Assembly: GCA_031119525.1 (NCBI GenBank)
Contig: JAVHXO010000001.1
Location: 124,001 to 188,000, forward strand
DNA from: Spiroplasma sp.
GTDB lineage: Bacteria; Bacillota_I; Bacilli_A; Mycoplasmatales; VBWQ01
Length of the DNA stretch: 64,000 nt
Direction of reading: 5' to 3'
In this document: positions 52,289-62,854 of the stretch, in pieces
How the letters are laid out: every line of letters begins with the position of its first letter
How positions within the stretch are numbered: position 1 is the stretch's first letter
Translations under genes and position numbers: made by a program
The notes under the pieces: generated by a model
What the model saw: only the letters and a program-made list of their open reading frames with translations
Told to the model about the DNA's origin: nothing
Database searches by the model: none

Positions 52289-52972
52289 TTATGTGCTTAT
52301 TCTTTGCGACAAAGCAACAATACAATCTCCTGACTTAATTTCAATTGTTGGATTTTTAGTAACTGTCAAATCAAATTCATTACTAATTGCAAGGACATCT
52401 TGATTGTTAATAATGATATCACTAGCATTATAATACTTGCAGCCAGTAAAATTATAAGTAACTGATTGATCATTCAAACAAAAAAAAGAAATATAACGAT
52501 AATTTAAAAGATGTTCAGGCACAATAAACTTACTTTTTGCTTTCAAAGTAAAAAGATAATTATCTTCATCAATTAAAATTGGTTGATATTTTTGATATTT
52601 CCTTAAAAAATTAATTTGTGCTAAAATCATATCTCATCTTTGACCGCTAGAAATAATAACAACTTGTTGGAATGGCACTTTTAATTTTAATGCGGTAGCA
52701 ATCGCTAACTCGCTATCAAGATAATCCTTCTTTTGATCGACTTTAAAAACTTTAAAATTAGCTTTTTTTTGTTGATAATTAATTAATTCTCATTGTTTTT
52801 TATTAATACTATCAAAATCACCAGAAATAAATTGAATTGGTAAATTATTTTTTATTAATGCTACTGCTCCTGATTCAACACCAACATAAATTGGGTTGAG
52901 AAATTGGTTTCAATTAATGTCAAAATCACGACAAACAATAATTAATTGTTTTAAATTTTTATTTTTTGTCAT
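52289..52972 (-). CDS. thiN: Thiamine pyrophosphokinase
   Basis: This enzyme transfers pyrophosphate from ATP to thiamine to make TPP. The 227 residues have the catalytic ISGDFDS near residue 50, the downstream FKVDQKKDYLDSELA Asp-rich segment, and the C-terminal beta-sandwich with the SVTYNFTGCKYY pattern. Its ATG overlaps the rpe stop (TAATG), so translation is coupled. It is the last gene of the prpC-prkC-rsgA-rpe-thiN group. Confidence 0.9.
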
Positions 52973-53664
52973 TAGACTCACAACTTTTCTAACTGCTCTG
53001 TAACTGACGTTTGATTATTAAGTAAATAACTGCCTGAAACTAGATAATTAGCACCAGCAGCAAAACATAATGGACCGGTTGTATTATTAATTCCCCCATC
53101 AACAGCAATTATTGGTGTTTGAGAAAGGTTTTTGGTTATTAAATATTGCTTTAAAGTTTTAATTTTTTGATAAGAACTAGCAATAAATTTTTGATTGCCA
53201 AAACCAGGTTCAACACTCATAATTAAAAGATAATCTAGCTTCGTTAAATAAGGAAAAAAAACTTTAATTGGCGTTTTAGGTTTTAATGCTAAACCTTTTT
53301 TAAATTCAGAATTACTTCAATTGGCAAATTCTAATAATTGTTTTTTATTCAATGCCTCATAATGTAAAGTGATACTGTTAATGCCTGGCATAATAAAAGG
53401 TTTTAAAAAAGACTTAACTTTATCTTTTGGCTTTAATTGCACCATTAAATGACAATCAACAACAATATTTTTATCTTTTAAATAATTAGTCACATCACTT
53501 AGAATTTTTGGACCAAAAGATAAATTGGGAACAAAATTATTATCCATAATATCAAAATGAACTGCTGGAATTTTTGCAACTATTATCCGATCAAGTTCAC
53601 TTTTTAAATTTAAAAAGTCAGCTGTTAAAATACTAACAGCAATCGTATTATCGTTTTTATTCAT
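52972..53664 (-). CDS. rpe: Ribulose-phosphate 3-epimerase
   Basis: Interconverts ribulose 5-phosphate and xylulose 5-phosphate in the pentose phosphate pathway. The 230-residue TIM barrel has VSILTADFLNL, VHFDIMDNNFVPNLSFG, DCHLMV, SVEPGFGNQKF and VDGGINNTT, all active-site motifs. It ends Leu-Trp-Val with a UGA Trp codon just before TAA. It overlaps thiN by one base and follows rsgA by 22 bp. Confidence 0.96.
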
Positions 53665-53686
53665 AATTTACCTTTCATTGTTTTTC

Positions 53687-54550
53687 TTAATGTAAATTAA
53701 TAAATTCTAATAAAATTTTACAATAATCTTGGTAAAAATACTTGTTTAATTGATCATTTAAATTTTTAATTACAGCACAACCAGGTTCATTTTGATGTAA
53801 ACAATCATTAAACTTACATTTATTAACATATTTTTCAATGACAGGAAAATTTAATGCTAAATCAAATTTTGTTAAACCTTGTAACTTCAATACCATAAAA
53901 CCAGGACTATCAGCAATAATGCCATCCAATAAAAAATAAAGTTTTGTTGTTGTCGTAGTATGTTTACCATGTTTTAAAGTTAATGAAATTTCATTAGTTG
54001 TTAAATTTAAATTTGGATCTAAACTATTTAATAAAGAACTCTTGCCAACTCCCGAAACACCAGTTAATAATGAAAATTTATTTTTAAAAATTAAACTTAA
54101 TTCCTTAATCCCTGCTTGATTAGGATTTGAAATAAAATAACAAGGATATTTTAAATCTTGATAATACTTAACTTTTTTTCACACAGAATCATTTTTAGTA
54201 ATTAAATCAGTTTTAGTGAAAACCAAAACAACATCAATTTGATAAAAATTAAATAACGTTAACAATTTATTCAAAATTAAAGTATTAAAAGTTGGTTTTG
54301 TTAAAGCATTAACAATTACTGCTTGATTAATATTGGCAATTCTTGGGCGATATAATTGATTTTTGCGATTAAAAATTCTTTCAATTACTGCTTGATTCTC
54401 ACCAATAATTGTTAAACCAACTTGATCACCAACTAATAAATTATTAATTTTAACTTTTTGTCTAACATGAGCTTGATAAAACTTATCATCAACTTTAACA
54501 TCAGCAAATTTATTAGCAACTGCAACAATAATTCCTTGTTTTAATTTCAT
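53687..54550 (-). CDS. rsgA: Ribosome small subunit GTPase RsgA
   Basis: A circularly permuted GTPase that acts in late 30S assembly. The 287 residues have an OB domain (1-75), the G domain with TKTD (G4), GVSGVGKSSLLN (G1), DSPGF (G3), and a C-terminal zinc finger CKFNDCLHQNEPGC. All steps of the permuted order are visible. It is downstream of prkC, as in Firmicutes generally. Confidence 0.95.
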
Positions 54551-54601
54551 GAGTGTTTCTCCTTGAGCTTTCTTGAGTTTCTTCCAGTACTTGAAATTGA
54601 T

Positions 54602-55645
54602 TTAAAGAACAATAATCAAAACTGTAGTTAATAAAGATAGCAAGATAATAAATGTTAACAAAATTAAAAATCACTTCTTCAAGAAAAAAGGTAAAAAGAA
54701 ATTTAAACGATTAACTTTAACAACTTTATCTTTAATAATTACTGTTTGATTATTAAGTAAAGGTTTTTCCTTCTTGCGATTATAATTTAAACAAGATAGT
54801 AAATCTTCTGCCATATCAGAAATTGATTGATAACGTTTATTAGGATTTTTATTAGTAGCTTTGAGAATAATATTTTCTAAACTTTGCGGGATTTTTGGAT
54901 TATAATCACGAATTAAGGGCATTGGTTCTTTAATATGCTTATTAGCTAATAACTGTGGATTCTTATGGAAAAAAGGTGGTTTACCAGTTAATAATTCATA
55001 TAAGATAATTCCTAATGAATAAATATCACTTTGAATTGTTGTTGGTTCAAATTTAACAACTTCTGGAGCAATATACTTCATCGTGCCAATAACTTGATGA
55101 GCATGTTTTTTTACTTCACGCCCATCAATCATGGCAATACCAAAATCTAACACTTTAATTGCACCATTATCAGTTAATAAAATATTATCTGGTTTTAAAT
55201 CACGATGAATGATTCCCACTTGATGACAAGCATTAACACCTAATAAAACTTTTTCCATAATATTCAGAGTTTCATTAATACTTAAAACTCCAATATTAGT
55301 TAAATATTCTTTTAAAGTTTGACCTTTCAATAATTCTAAAACTAAACATCAATTTTTTTGATCAATAAAAATATCATAAACTAAAATCACATTTGGATGT
55401 CTAATTCGTGATACAGCTTGAATTTCTTGTAAAAAACGTTCTTTATTTAAATCATCAATTTTATTAGTGTCTAAATTAATAATTTTAATAGCCACACTAC
55501 GATTCAAATATAAATCGTGTGCGTGATAAACTTTGGCCATACCACCAGCACCAATTTGATTAATAATTTGATAACGATTATTTAACTTTTGGTTTAACTG
55601 TTTTACTACTTCATTTTTTGAATCTTTTGTTTCTTTAACTTCCAC
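54602..55645 (-). CDS. prkC: Eukaryotic-type Ser/Thr protein kinase (PrkC/PknB family)
   Basis: This membrane kinase pairs with the phosphatase PrpC upstream. The kinase domain (about 25-285) has IGAGGMAKVYHAHD (glycine loop), VAIKII (ATP Lys), IIHRDLKPDN (catalytic loop) and LDFGIAM (DFG). One C-terminal transmembrane helix (LILLTFIILLSLLTTVLIIV) ends the 347-residue protein; the extracellular PASTA repeats of walled Firmicutes are absent. The start is unclear: GTG at 55645 is chosen, but TTG at 55657 is possible. The operon neighbours support a prpC-prkC module. Confidence 0.9.
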
Positions 55646-55657
55646 AATAAACACCAA

Positions 55658-55906
55658 TTATGTTAATTCATTTGGTAAAAATTCATAAATTTCTGGGTGT
55701 TCAGCCAAAAATTGTAATTCACCATCAAGTTTTTCATTCTCAATTTCTTTTCGTAAAGCACGTAATTTTTTTTGAATGATGACTAATTTCTTTGGTGGTT
55801 TACTTTCTTGATCTCACTTATCAAAAATTTTTTTACCTTGTTGCATTAATTTTTGATATTTACGTTTTAAACTTTGCAATTTGTTGTTTTTAGATCTTTT
55901 AAACAT
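55658..55906 (-). CDS. Small Lys-rich protein between prpC and prkC
   Basis: The 82-residue protein reads MFKRSKNNKLQSLKRKYQKL at its start, is highly basic in the N-terminal half (KQRK-rich) and helical, and ends HPEIYEFLPNELT. I know no family. It is placed exactly between the phosphatase and the kinase, and its stop codon touches the candidate TTG start of prkC, so it is co-translated with prkC. It might be a small regulator of this signalling pair, or a nucleic-acid binding protein; the sequence does not say. Confidence 0.65.
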
Positions 55907-56025
55907 AAAAATCAAACTTTCTTTTTAAATCTTATTCAAAAATAAGATTTTTTATTATTTAATAATACTTATATTAATATAAATTTTGGTAACAAAGTTA
56001 TTTTTACTTAAAATTAATAAATTAT

Positions 56026-56775
56026 TTAATCTTTAATTAACATCAAAACAGCTGATAAATTATCAGTTGAAACATTATTTATTGCTTGTTTAATTAACAT
56101 TTTAACTTTTGATTTTAAAGTACTATTTTTTTCTAAAATATGACTAATTTCTGATTCTTCTAAAAAATCATGAACACCATCACTTGTTAATAAAAAATAT
56201 GATGGAGTTTCAAATGATAAATCAAAAATATCAATTGTTAGATTTTTAATTGGTCCTAAAGCACTTGTTAAAGCTTTCCAATAAGTTTGATTAACATCAA
56301 CATCTACTAATTGCTTTTGATTGTTTTTTAAATATAAATTCAAAATATTATGATCAGAAGTTAATTGTTTTAATCCCTGATTGTTAAATAAATAAACACG
56401 TGAATCACCAATATTAACTAAATAAGCTTTGCGATTAGTAATTAAAGTAATAACCATTGTTGTACCCATATCATTTGCTTCTTCATGATTAAGACTATAC
56501 TGATTCATTGCTGCTTGAATTTTCATAACACTATCATTTAATCATTGATATACTTGTTCATCATTTTCTAATCGTGACCATTTTGTTTGATAAAAGAAAT
56601 CTTTTAACATTGATACTGCCATTGAACTTGCAATATCACCACAACTATGACCACCTAACCCATCACAAACAACAGCTAACACCTGACCAGTTTTATTTTT
56701 CAAGAATATTAAAGCATCTTGATTGTCTTTTCTAAAAGTGCCAACATCAGTTTTAAAACTTGCAATTATATTCAT
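56026..56775 (-). CDS. prpC: PP2C-type Ser/Thr protein phosphatase PrpC
   Basis: Reverses the phosphorylation done by PrkC. The 249 residues have the PP2C metal motifs VVCDGLGGHSCG, the central VNIGDSRVYLF, LLTSDGVHDFL and STDNLSAV (metal-binding Asp), all conserved. The start ATG at 56775 follows a weak GGGGAG. The prpC-(small gene)-prkC-rsgA-rpe-thiN order is the standard Firmicutes gene cluster. UGA occurs as Trp in the middle. Confidence 0.93.
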
Positions 56776-57031
56776 TCTTTTTTTAAACTCCCCTAATAGT
56801 AAAAAAATTCTAATTATTTCTTTCTTTAACTACATTAATTATATAATAATTTAAATAATTTTTTGTTGTTTAAGATAAAAAAAACGGAAAAAAATTATCA
56901 ATCAAAAATCAAAAAAATTTAAAAAAACACTCTTAATTGATAATAAAAAATGATAGAATAACATTCAAAGGAGGAAAAAGGAAATTATTAATTATTTTAT
57001 AAAATTTTATAAATTAAAAGGGGGAAAAATA

Positions 57032-58267
57032 ATGGCAAAATTTCATTTAAGACAATTATTGGCAACAACTGGATTATTAACAATGGTAATCCCTGCAATA
57101 TCAAGTCTTCATCAAGAAATTAATACTAACAAAATTAATTTAAATCAAGATAATGATCAAGAAACAGTTGGTGATTTAAAAGAACAAATTGAATTATTGA
57201 AAACAAAACTTGATGAAAAATCAAAACAATATAATGAACTTGCTGAGAAACTTGAAAAACAAAATGACCATGTTAATAACTTAGAGCGTACAATAATAGA
57301 GATAAAAAGCGAAATGCAAGTAGCTATAAACAAATTAAATTATAAAGATTCAGTAATAAAAGAAAAAGAAAAACAATACGATGAACTTCAAAAAGTTAAA
57401 GAAAAGATTGAAAAACAACTTGAATTAAAAAAACAAGATGTGGTTGAACTACAAAAACTAAAAACTAAACTAGAAAACGAATTAAAGCAGAAAAAAGCAG
57501 AATTAAATCGTAAAGATTTAGACATAAAAGAAAAAGAAAAACAATACGATGAACTTCAAAAAGCTAAAGACAAAGTTGAAAGACAACTTGACTTAAAAGA
57601 AAAAGAAGTTGTTGAACTACAAAAACAAAAACTTCAAGCAATAAATGATATTGAAAAACTTAAAGCTCATTTAAATCGGACACTTTTAGAGTTAGAAGAA
57701 AAAGAAAAACAATACCATGAACTTAAAAAAGTTAATGATAAAGTTGAAAGACAGCTTGAAACAAAAAAAGCAGAATTTGTTGAATTGCAAAAACAAAAAG
57801 ATAAAGCAGAAAATGAATTAAAACAAAAAAATGCTGAATTAAATAGACAAAATCTAAAATTAAAAGAACTTGAAAATATTAAACAAGAAAAAGATCAAAT
57901 GGAACAAGAATTAAATGAAATTAAAGGTAAAAATCTAATTAATTTCTTAAAAATTAATTCGTTGGAAATTGCAACTAATGATAAAAAATATACAATTGAT
58001 ATGCTTAAAGACGATTTAAAAGAAATTTTCATTAAAGACTTAACAAATGACTTAGAAAATATTAAAAATATGAAAATAGATGCTAATGCTTTTAAAATAA
58101 TAAGCATTTATTATCAATTCCCTGGAGCAAAAGACCTTGGTGTTCTATTAAGAGAATCAGATATTGCTGACAATAAAAATCAAACAATGACTCTTAACAT
58201 CATTATTAAATATAATAATACTTTAATTGAAGATCGTTACAAAACACTACAAGTATCATTTAAATAA
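57032..58267 (+). CDS. Exported coiled-coil protein with 57-residue repeats
   Basis: The 411-residue protein begins with a signal peptide (LLATTGLLTMVIPAISSL) and then has a long coiled coil with three ~57-residue repeats, each starting EKEKQYDELQKxKxKxE and rich in Lys, Glu and Gln. The globular C-terminal ~110 residues follow, starting LINFLKINSLEIATNDKKY. It carries no UGA codon, unlike most neighbours. AAAAGGGGG precedes the ATG. It may be a cell-surface or extracellular structural protein. The repeats are 171 bp apart in DNA. Confidence 0.85.
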   Translation: MAKFHLRQLLATTGLLTMVIPAISSLHQEINTNKINLNQDNDQETVGDLKEQIELLKTKLDEKSKQYNELAEKLEKQNDHVNNLERTIIEIKSEMQVAINKLNYKDSVIKEKEKQYDELQKVKEKIEKQLELKKQDVVELQKLKTKLENELKQKKAELNRKDLDIKEKEKQYDELQKAKDKVERQLDLKEKEVVELQKQKLQAINDIEKLKAHLNRTLLELEEKEKQYHELKKVNDKVERQLETKKAEFVELQKQKDKAENELKQKNAELNRQNLKLKELENIKQEKDQMEQELNEIKGKNLINFLKINSLEIATNDKKYTIDMLKDDLKEIFIKDLTNDLENIKNMKIDANAFKIISIYYQFPGAKDLGVLLRESDIADNKNQTMTLNIIIKYNNTLIEDRYKTLQVSFK

Positions 58268-58297
58268 ATTAATTAAAAAATAAATCTTACAATAAAA

Positions 58298-58331
58298 AAA
58301 GTACTCAAAGCTTAAACTTTGAGTACTTTAT
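58298..58331 (+). terminator. Terminator between the coiled-coil gene and mreB
   Basis: A 13-bp stem AAAGTACTCAAAG / CTTTGAGTACTTT with a 6-nt loop, flanked by A and T runs; it can serve both convergent genes. Confidence 0.88.
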
Positions 58332-58347
58332 CAGTTAAAAAAAATAA

Positions 58348-59571
58348 TTATCTTTTTAAACGTTGAGTATTTCTTTTTGAATTACTCAATATAACATTAA
58401 ATTTCTTTTCTTCTAAAATTTCACGATAAATTTCATCACGATATTTTACACAACCATTAATTACATCATATAATGGATCTTCTGAACAACGAACTTCAAA
58501 TTCATCACCTTCATAAACTTCTTCAGAAACAACGTTACCCATTTCATCATAAGTTTCAAAATGATATTCTTTAGCAAGTTCTTCTTGGATAAATTTATCA
58601 ATACCTTTAATGTAGGCTCCACCACCAGAAATTGTAATTCCCTTACCTAATTTCTTTAAATCACCAATTGAACCCAAGGCTTTAGAAACAGAAAGTCTTA
58701 ATACTTTTCTAATTGATGGAATGATATGTTCTCTAAATTCATGTTGCATAACTTCACGAATTTCTTCAGGTGTTATTGAAACTGTTTTAGAAACTGATAA
58801 TACTTCACCTGATTTTGAACTATCTTTTGGAATTAATAATCCACTAATTCGATATGGTCTTTCATTTGGTCCAGGCACTAAAGAAGCAATTGCTTTCTTT
58901 AAATCTTCAGCATCTTTAAGACCAACATGAACATTTTTTGTTCTAAGAATATATTCACGAATTTGTTCTGTTAAATAATCACCAGCACAATGACTTGAAA
59001 GTGAATGTAAGATTGAATCTTTGCTAATTACTGCAATATCTGCTGATCCTCCACCAATGTCAACTGACATAATTGAAGTTCCAAAGATATCTTGACCAGC
59101 ACCTAAGGCAGCCATTTTCACTTCTTCTTGAACAAAACCACGATAAGCACCTAATTTTGTGACAATACTCTCTAAAGCTTGTCTTTGAACAGGATTAATA
59201 TCACTTGGCGTTGCCATAATTACAATTAAACGTTTCTTTGTTGCTTTTGAAATTTTGAAGTAATCAAAAATTCTCATAAGAATTTTTTCTAACGCTCTTG
59301 GATCAGCAATATTACCATCACGAACTGGTCGTTTAATGATAATATTTTCATTAGTTTTATCAACTAATGATTTAGCTTCTTCACCAAAATAAATTCGATT
59401 TTTTTCGTAGTCTTCAGCAATATATGAAGGTTCATCAAATCTTAAGCCAGTATTAACATAACGAGCTTTCATATTTTCAGTTCCAATATCCATGCATAGT
59501 CATTCATAACCAGCAATCGATTCATTAAAATGAATACTTTTTTTAAATTGTCATTTTTTGAAAATTTGCAT
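58348..59571 (-). CDS. mreB: MreB paralogue with N- and C-terminal extensions
   Basis: An actin-like filament protein. In Spiroplasma the MreB paralogues form the internal ribbon used for shape and swimming. The 407 residues have DIGTENMKARY (phosphate loop 1), QEEVKMAALGAG (with the catalytic Glu region), DIGGGSADIAV (phosphate loop 2), and ISGGGAYIKG (adenosine). Twenty-six residues precede the ORF core (MQIFKKWQFKKS..) and about 50 residues follow it. UGA Trp at two sites near the start. It lies directly after the second mreB. The extensions are unlike walled-cell MreB. Confidence 0.93.
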
Positions 59572-59597
59572 ATTATTTTTCTCCTTTCTGTCTTTCT

Positions 59598-60719
59598 TTA
59601 TCTACTTGGTCTAATGTATTCTTTATCATATAAATCATTTTTGTACATTTCAAAAATTTCTGTTCCTTTAATTACTGCATGTTTTGGTTCAGGGGCAATT
59701 AAAACTTTTTCAAGGTTTAATCTTTGGCTTAGATAAACATCAATATTTTTCAATAATGCGCTTCCACCTGTTAAAATTAATCCATTTTCTTGAATAATTC
59801 TTGCAAAACTAGCATCAGAACGTAAAATAATTGATTTAGCAAGATCAACAATTGGTTCAATCGCTTCAATAATAATTTTTTGAATTTCAGTTTTTTCTAA
59901 AATAATTTTTGTTGGATTACCAGTTTTTAAGCTCTTACCATAAATTGTAATTTGCTTATCAATTTCTTTTGCTGCATCTTCACGACCTTCAATATTTAGT
60001 CCAACCTCAATTTTAATATTTTCGGCTTGTTCTCTAGTAATTGAAATGTAGTGCATTTCTTCTAAATACTTTTTAATATCATTATCAATCGCATTACCAG
60101 CAACAGTAATTGAATCTTGAATAATAATATCACCTGTCGCAATAATAGAACAATCTGAAGTTCCAGCACCAATATCAAGTAAAAATACTCCTTGTGAGTC
60201 TCAAATTGAAACTCCAGCACCAATTGTAGCTAATTTAACAGCTGGCATAATAACAATCTTTTTGGCACTCATAATATTAGTAAAGTATTCATAACGATTG
60301 AATTTTTCACTAAATAATGGAATTCGAGGAACATGTCTTCCACGAAGAGATTCTTTTAATACATCTTCATCTAAACGATAAATTTTAGAAGGAATTGCTA
60401 CTAATACAACAGAATTCTTTCAGAATCCTTTCTTTCAAGATTTTTTGTTATTAACTTGAACGATATTAACAAAGATTTCTGTTAGTAATGCAATTAAAGC
60501 ATTAACATCAGAAATAACACCATTTGCTAAAGGCTCTCTAACAATTTTACTTGCTGGTGTTTTATCACGCATATGCAGTGCTTCTTCACCGATAAATACT
60601 TGACCACTTTCAGTATCAAAAACAATAATTGAAGGTTGGTCATAAACAATTTGATCATTTACCTTAATAATCAAATTTTTAGTTCCTAAATCAATAGAAA
60701 CCATATTAACATTTTTCAT
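59598..60719 (-). CDS. mreB: MreB paralogue lacking the catalytic Glu pair
   Basis: The first gene of the pair, 373 residues. It starts MKNVNMVSIDLGTKNLIIKV (phosphate loop 1), with DIGAGTSDCSII (loop 2) and LTGGSALLKNID (adenosine). At the position of the IEEP/QEEV motif, where a Glu activates the water in other MreBs, it reads IMPAVKLATIGAG. AAAGGAGA is an ideal ribosome site. It is co-transcribed with the second paralogue (26-bp gap). Which of the numbered Spiroplasma MreBs it is cannot be decided without an alignment. Confidence 0.93.
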
Positions 60720-61032
60720 TGGAAATCTCCTTTCATAAAGATTTGACATAGAATGTTTTTAATATATTATCTTTCTTTTTCCTTAAGTAAAAGTCTTTTA
60801 TTTTAAAAAAAATAATAGTATAATTTATAGGTTTGTTTTGACTTTTTTAAGAGTTTTAATTAATTTTTGAGGATTTTTTTGGGGATTATTTATTACCAAC
60901 TTAATAAATGATTAAAATCTTTTTTTAAATAAATTTAAAAAAAATTTATAAAATTTTTAATTAACTGATTCTTTTTTAAAAAGAAGTGTTTATAATATGA
61001 TTGCATTAAACGACATTAAAGGAGCAAAAAAA
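60720..61032. other. Divergent intergenic region between mreB and the PQ-loop genes
   Basis: 313 bp of A/T-rich DNA that holds the promoters of both operons. A TATAAT (60991-60996) 36 bp upstream of the first PQ-loop start is a candidate. No other gene or RNA hairpin is seen. Confidence 0.5.
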
Positions 61033-61422
61033 ATGACAATCTTTATTGCAATTATTGGTTATTTAGCAGGATTTTTAGCAGTAATTACTTTTATTCCCCA
61101 AGCAATTAAAACGATTAAAACACGAGATACCAAGGAAATTTCTTTAAAAACTTATTTAATTTACAATCTTGCTAATTTTTTATTTTTACTTTTAGCAATT
61201 TTATCAATTGCGTTACCAATTATGCATCCTGATAACGCTAAACTTAGCCAAATCATTATTTGAGCTGTAACATTAATTTTGCCCTATAGTGTTACAATAA
61301 TTGGTGTTTCATGTATTATTGCTATAAAATTACAGAACATGCGAAAGTTTGGAGAAGTTGCTAATAAAGTTAAAATAAAATTACCACCAAAAAATAATCA
61401 GGAGAACAACCATGTTATTTAA
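61033..61422 (+). CDS. PQ-loop/SemiSWEET-like membrane protein, copy 1
   Basis: The 129-residue protein has three transmembrane helices with the PQ motif in TFIPQAIKTIKTRDTKEISL, typical of SemiSWEET sugar transporters or PQ-loop proteins, which work as dimers. The C-terminal tail is basic (KLPPKNNQENN). Its stop overlaps the start of copy 2 by 11 bases. The substrate is unknown. AAAGGAG is a strong start. Confidence 0.85.
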
Positions 61423-61855
61423 CCTTTTAACTAACCAAGAAAAAATTAATTCAGGTCTATTTTGGTTCGTTATGGGAATTGGTTTTATTGGTACTGGCAT
61501 TGCTATTATTGCTTTTTTACCGCAATCATTAAAAACTATTAAAAGCAAAAAAACGAATGGAGTCTCAGTTCTTACTTTTAGTTTTTATACTTTAGCTAAT
61601 ACTCTATGATTTATTTGAGGAATTTTAGACTTATCGTTTAATAGTCATAATGATTTAATTACGATTTTAAAAGATGTCATTGTGATTGTTGCAAATCTTC
61701 CTTGTGCAATATGAGCTGGCATCATTCTAGGAATTAAAATTTATAATATTTACCATTATGGCGAAGATTGTAAGAAATGAAAAGGCAAAAAAAATAACTC
61801 AGATAATATTAAAAATAAAACTGTTTTAAATCAAATAACAGAAAAGCAAAATTAA
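61412..61855 (+). CDS. PQ-loop/SemiSWEET-like membrane protein, copy 2
   Basis: The 147-residue paralogue of copy 1 has AFLPQSLKTIKSKKTNGVSV with three helices and a longer Lys/Asn-rich C-terminal tail. CAGGAG precedes the ATG inside copy 1. The overlap suggests coupled translation and perhaps a heterodimer, since each encodes one half of a full SWEET-like unit. UGA encodes several Trp. Confidence 0.85.
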
Positions 61856-61860
61856 TCTTA

Positions 61861-61887
61861 ATTAGTGTCATACGACACTAATTTTTA
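61861..61887 (+). terminator. Terminator after the PQ-loop pair
   Basis: A perfect 9-bp stem ATTAGTGTC / GACACTAAT with a 4-nt loop and a following TTTTT lies 5 bp past the stop of copy 2. Confidence 0.87.
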
Positions 61888-61972
61888 TTTTTAATAAAAA
61901 ATATTCAACAAAAAACAATGAACTAAAAAATAAATAATGTTAAAATTATTTTAAATAAGATGGGAGCAACAA

Positions 61973-62854
61973 ATGGAAAATAAGGGTACTAAAGAAAGTA
62001 GTTTAACAATCGACGCTGTAAAAATTACCGATGTTAGTAAAAAATACAAAAATAATTTAGTAATTAAAAATCTTAATTTAACAATTTCTGCTCAAGCACG
62101 AATTGGCATTGTTGGTCCCAATGGTTCAGGCAAAACTACTCTTTGCGAAATGATTGCTCAATTGAGGCAACCAACTAGTGGCACAATTACTTTAAAAGAA
62201 AATTTAAAAATTGGCATGCAATTGCAAGAAGCAAAATATCCTCGTGGTACAACAGCTTGGGATCTAGTAAATTATTATCTAAGAACTTATCGGATAAATA
62301 AATCAGTTGCTGAAATTCAAAAACTATTATATTTCCTTGATGCTGAAAATCTAATTAGCAAACCAATCAATAATTTGTCTGGTGGTCAACAACAAAAAAA
62401 TAATATCTTGTTAGCTTTAATTGTTGACCCTGATTTATTAATTTTAGATGAGTTAGCAACTGGCTTAGATTTAGAAGTTAGAGAAAGAATTTATCGCCTA
62501 TTAGAACAAGAAATATTTACTAAAAAAGATTTAGCAGTAGTTATTGTTTCTCATAATATGACTGAAATTGAAAAATTTTGTCAAGAATTAATTTTTATGT
62601 TAAACGGTGAAATTATTGGGACTTATAATGTTAAAGAAATCATAAAAAAATATCAGAGTGTTGAAAAATTTGTCAAAGAAAAATTTAAAGCTTATAAAAT
62701 TGGTATGTATGATAAAGAAGTTGTTGCTCAAAAATTACAAGTTATTACCACTGAAAAATGAGCTAAATCATGAGAAAAACATTTAAGAAAAACTAAAAAT
62801 ACTAATCCTGAAAATAAAAATCAAAATTTAAAGGACAAAAAAAATGAACAATAA
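61973..62854 (+). CDS. ABC transporter ATP-binding protein
   Basis: The 293 residues hold Walker A GPNGSGKTT, Q-loop QLQEAKY, signature LSGGQQQK, Walker B LLILDELATG and the switch SHNMTE; the accessory C-terminal segment has a long charged tail. It is a free ATPase of the drug/lipid or antimicrobial-resistance exporter type with the permease encoded next. A purine-rich GGGAG precedes the ATG. The stop is after the permease start (11-base overlap), so both are translated together. Confidence 0.9.
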
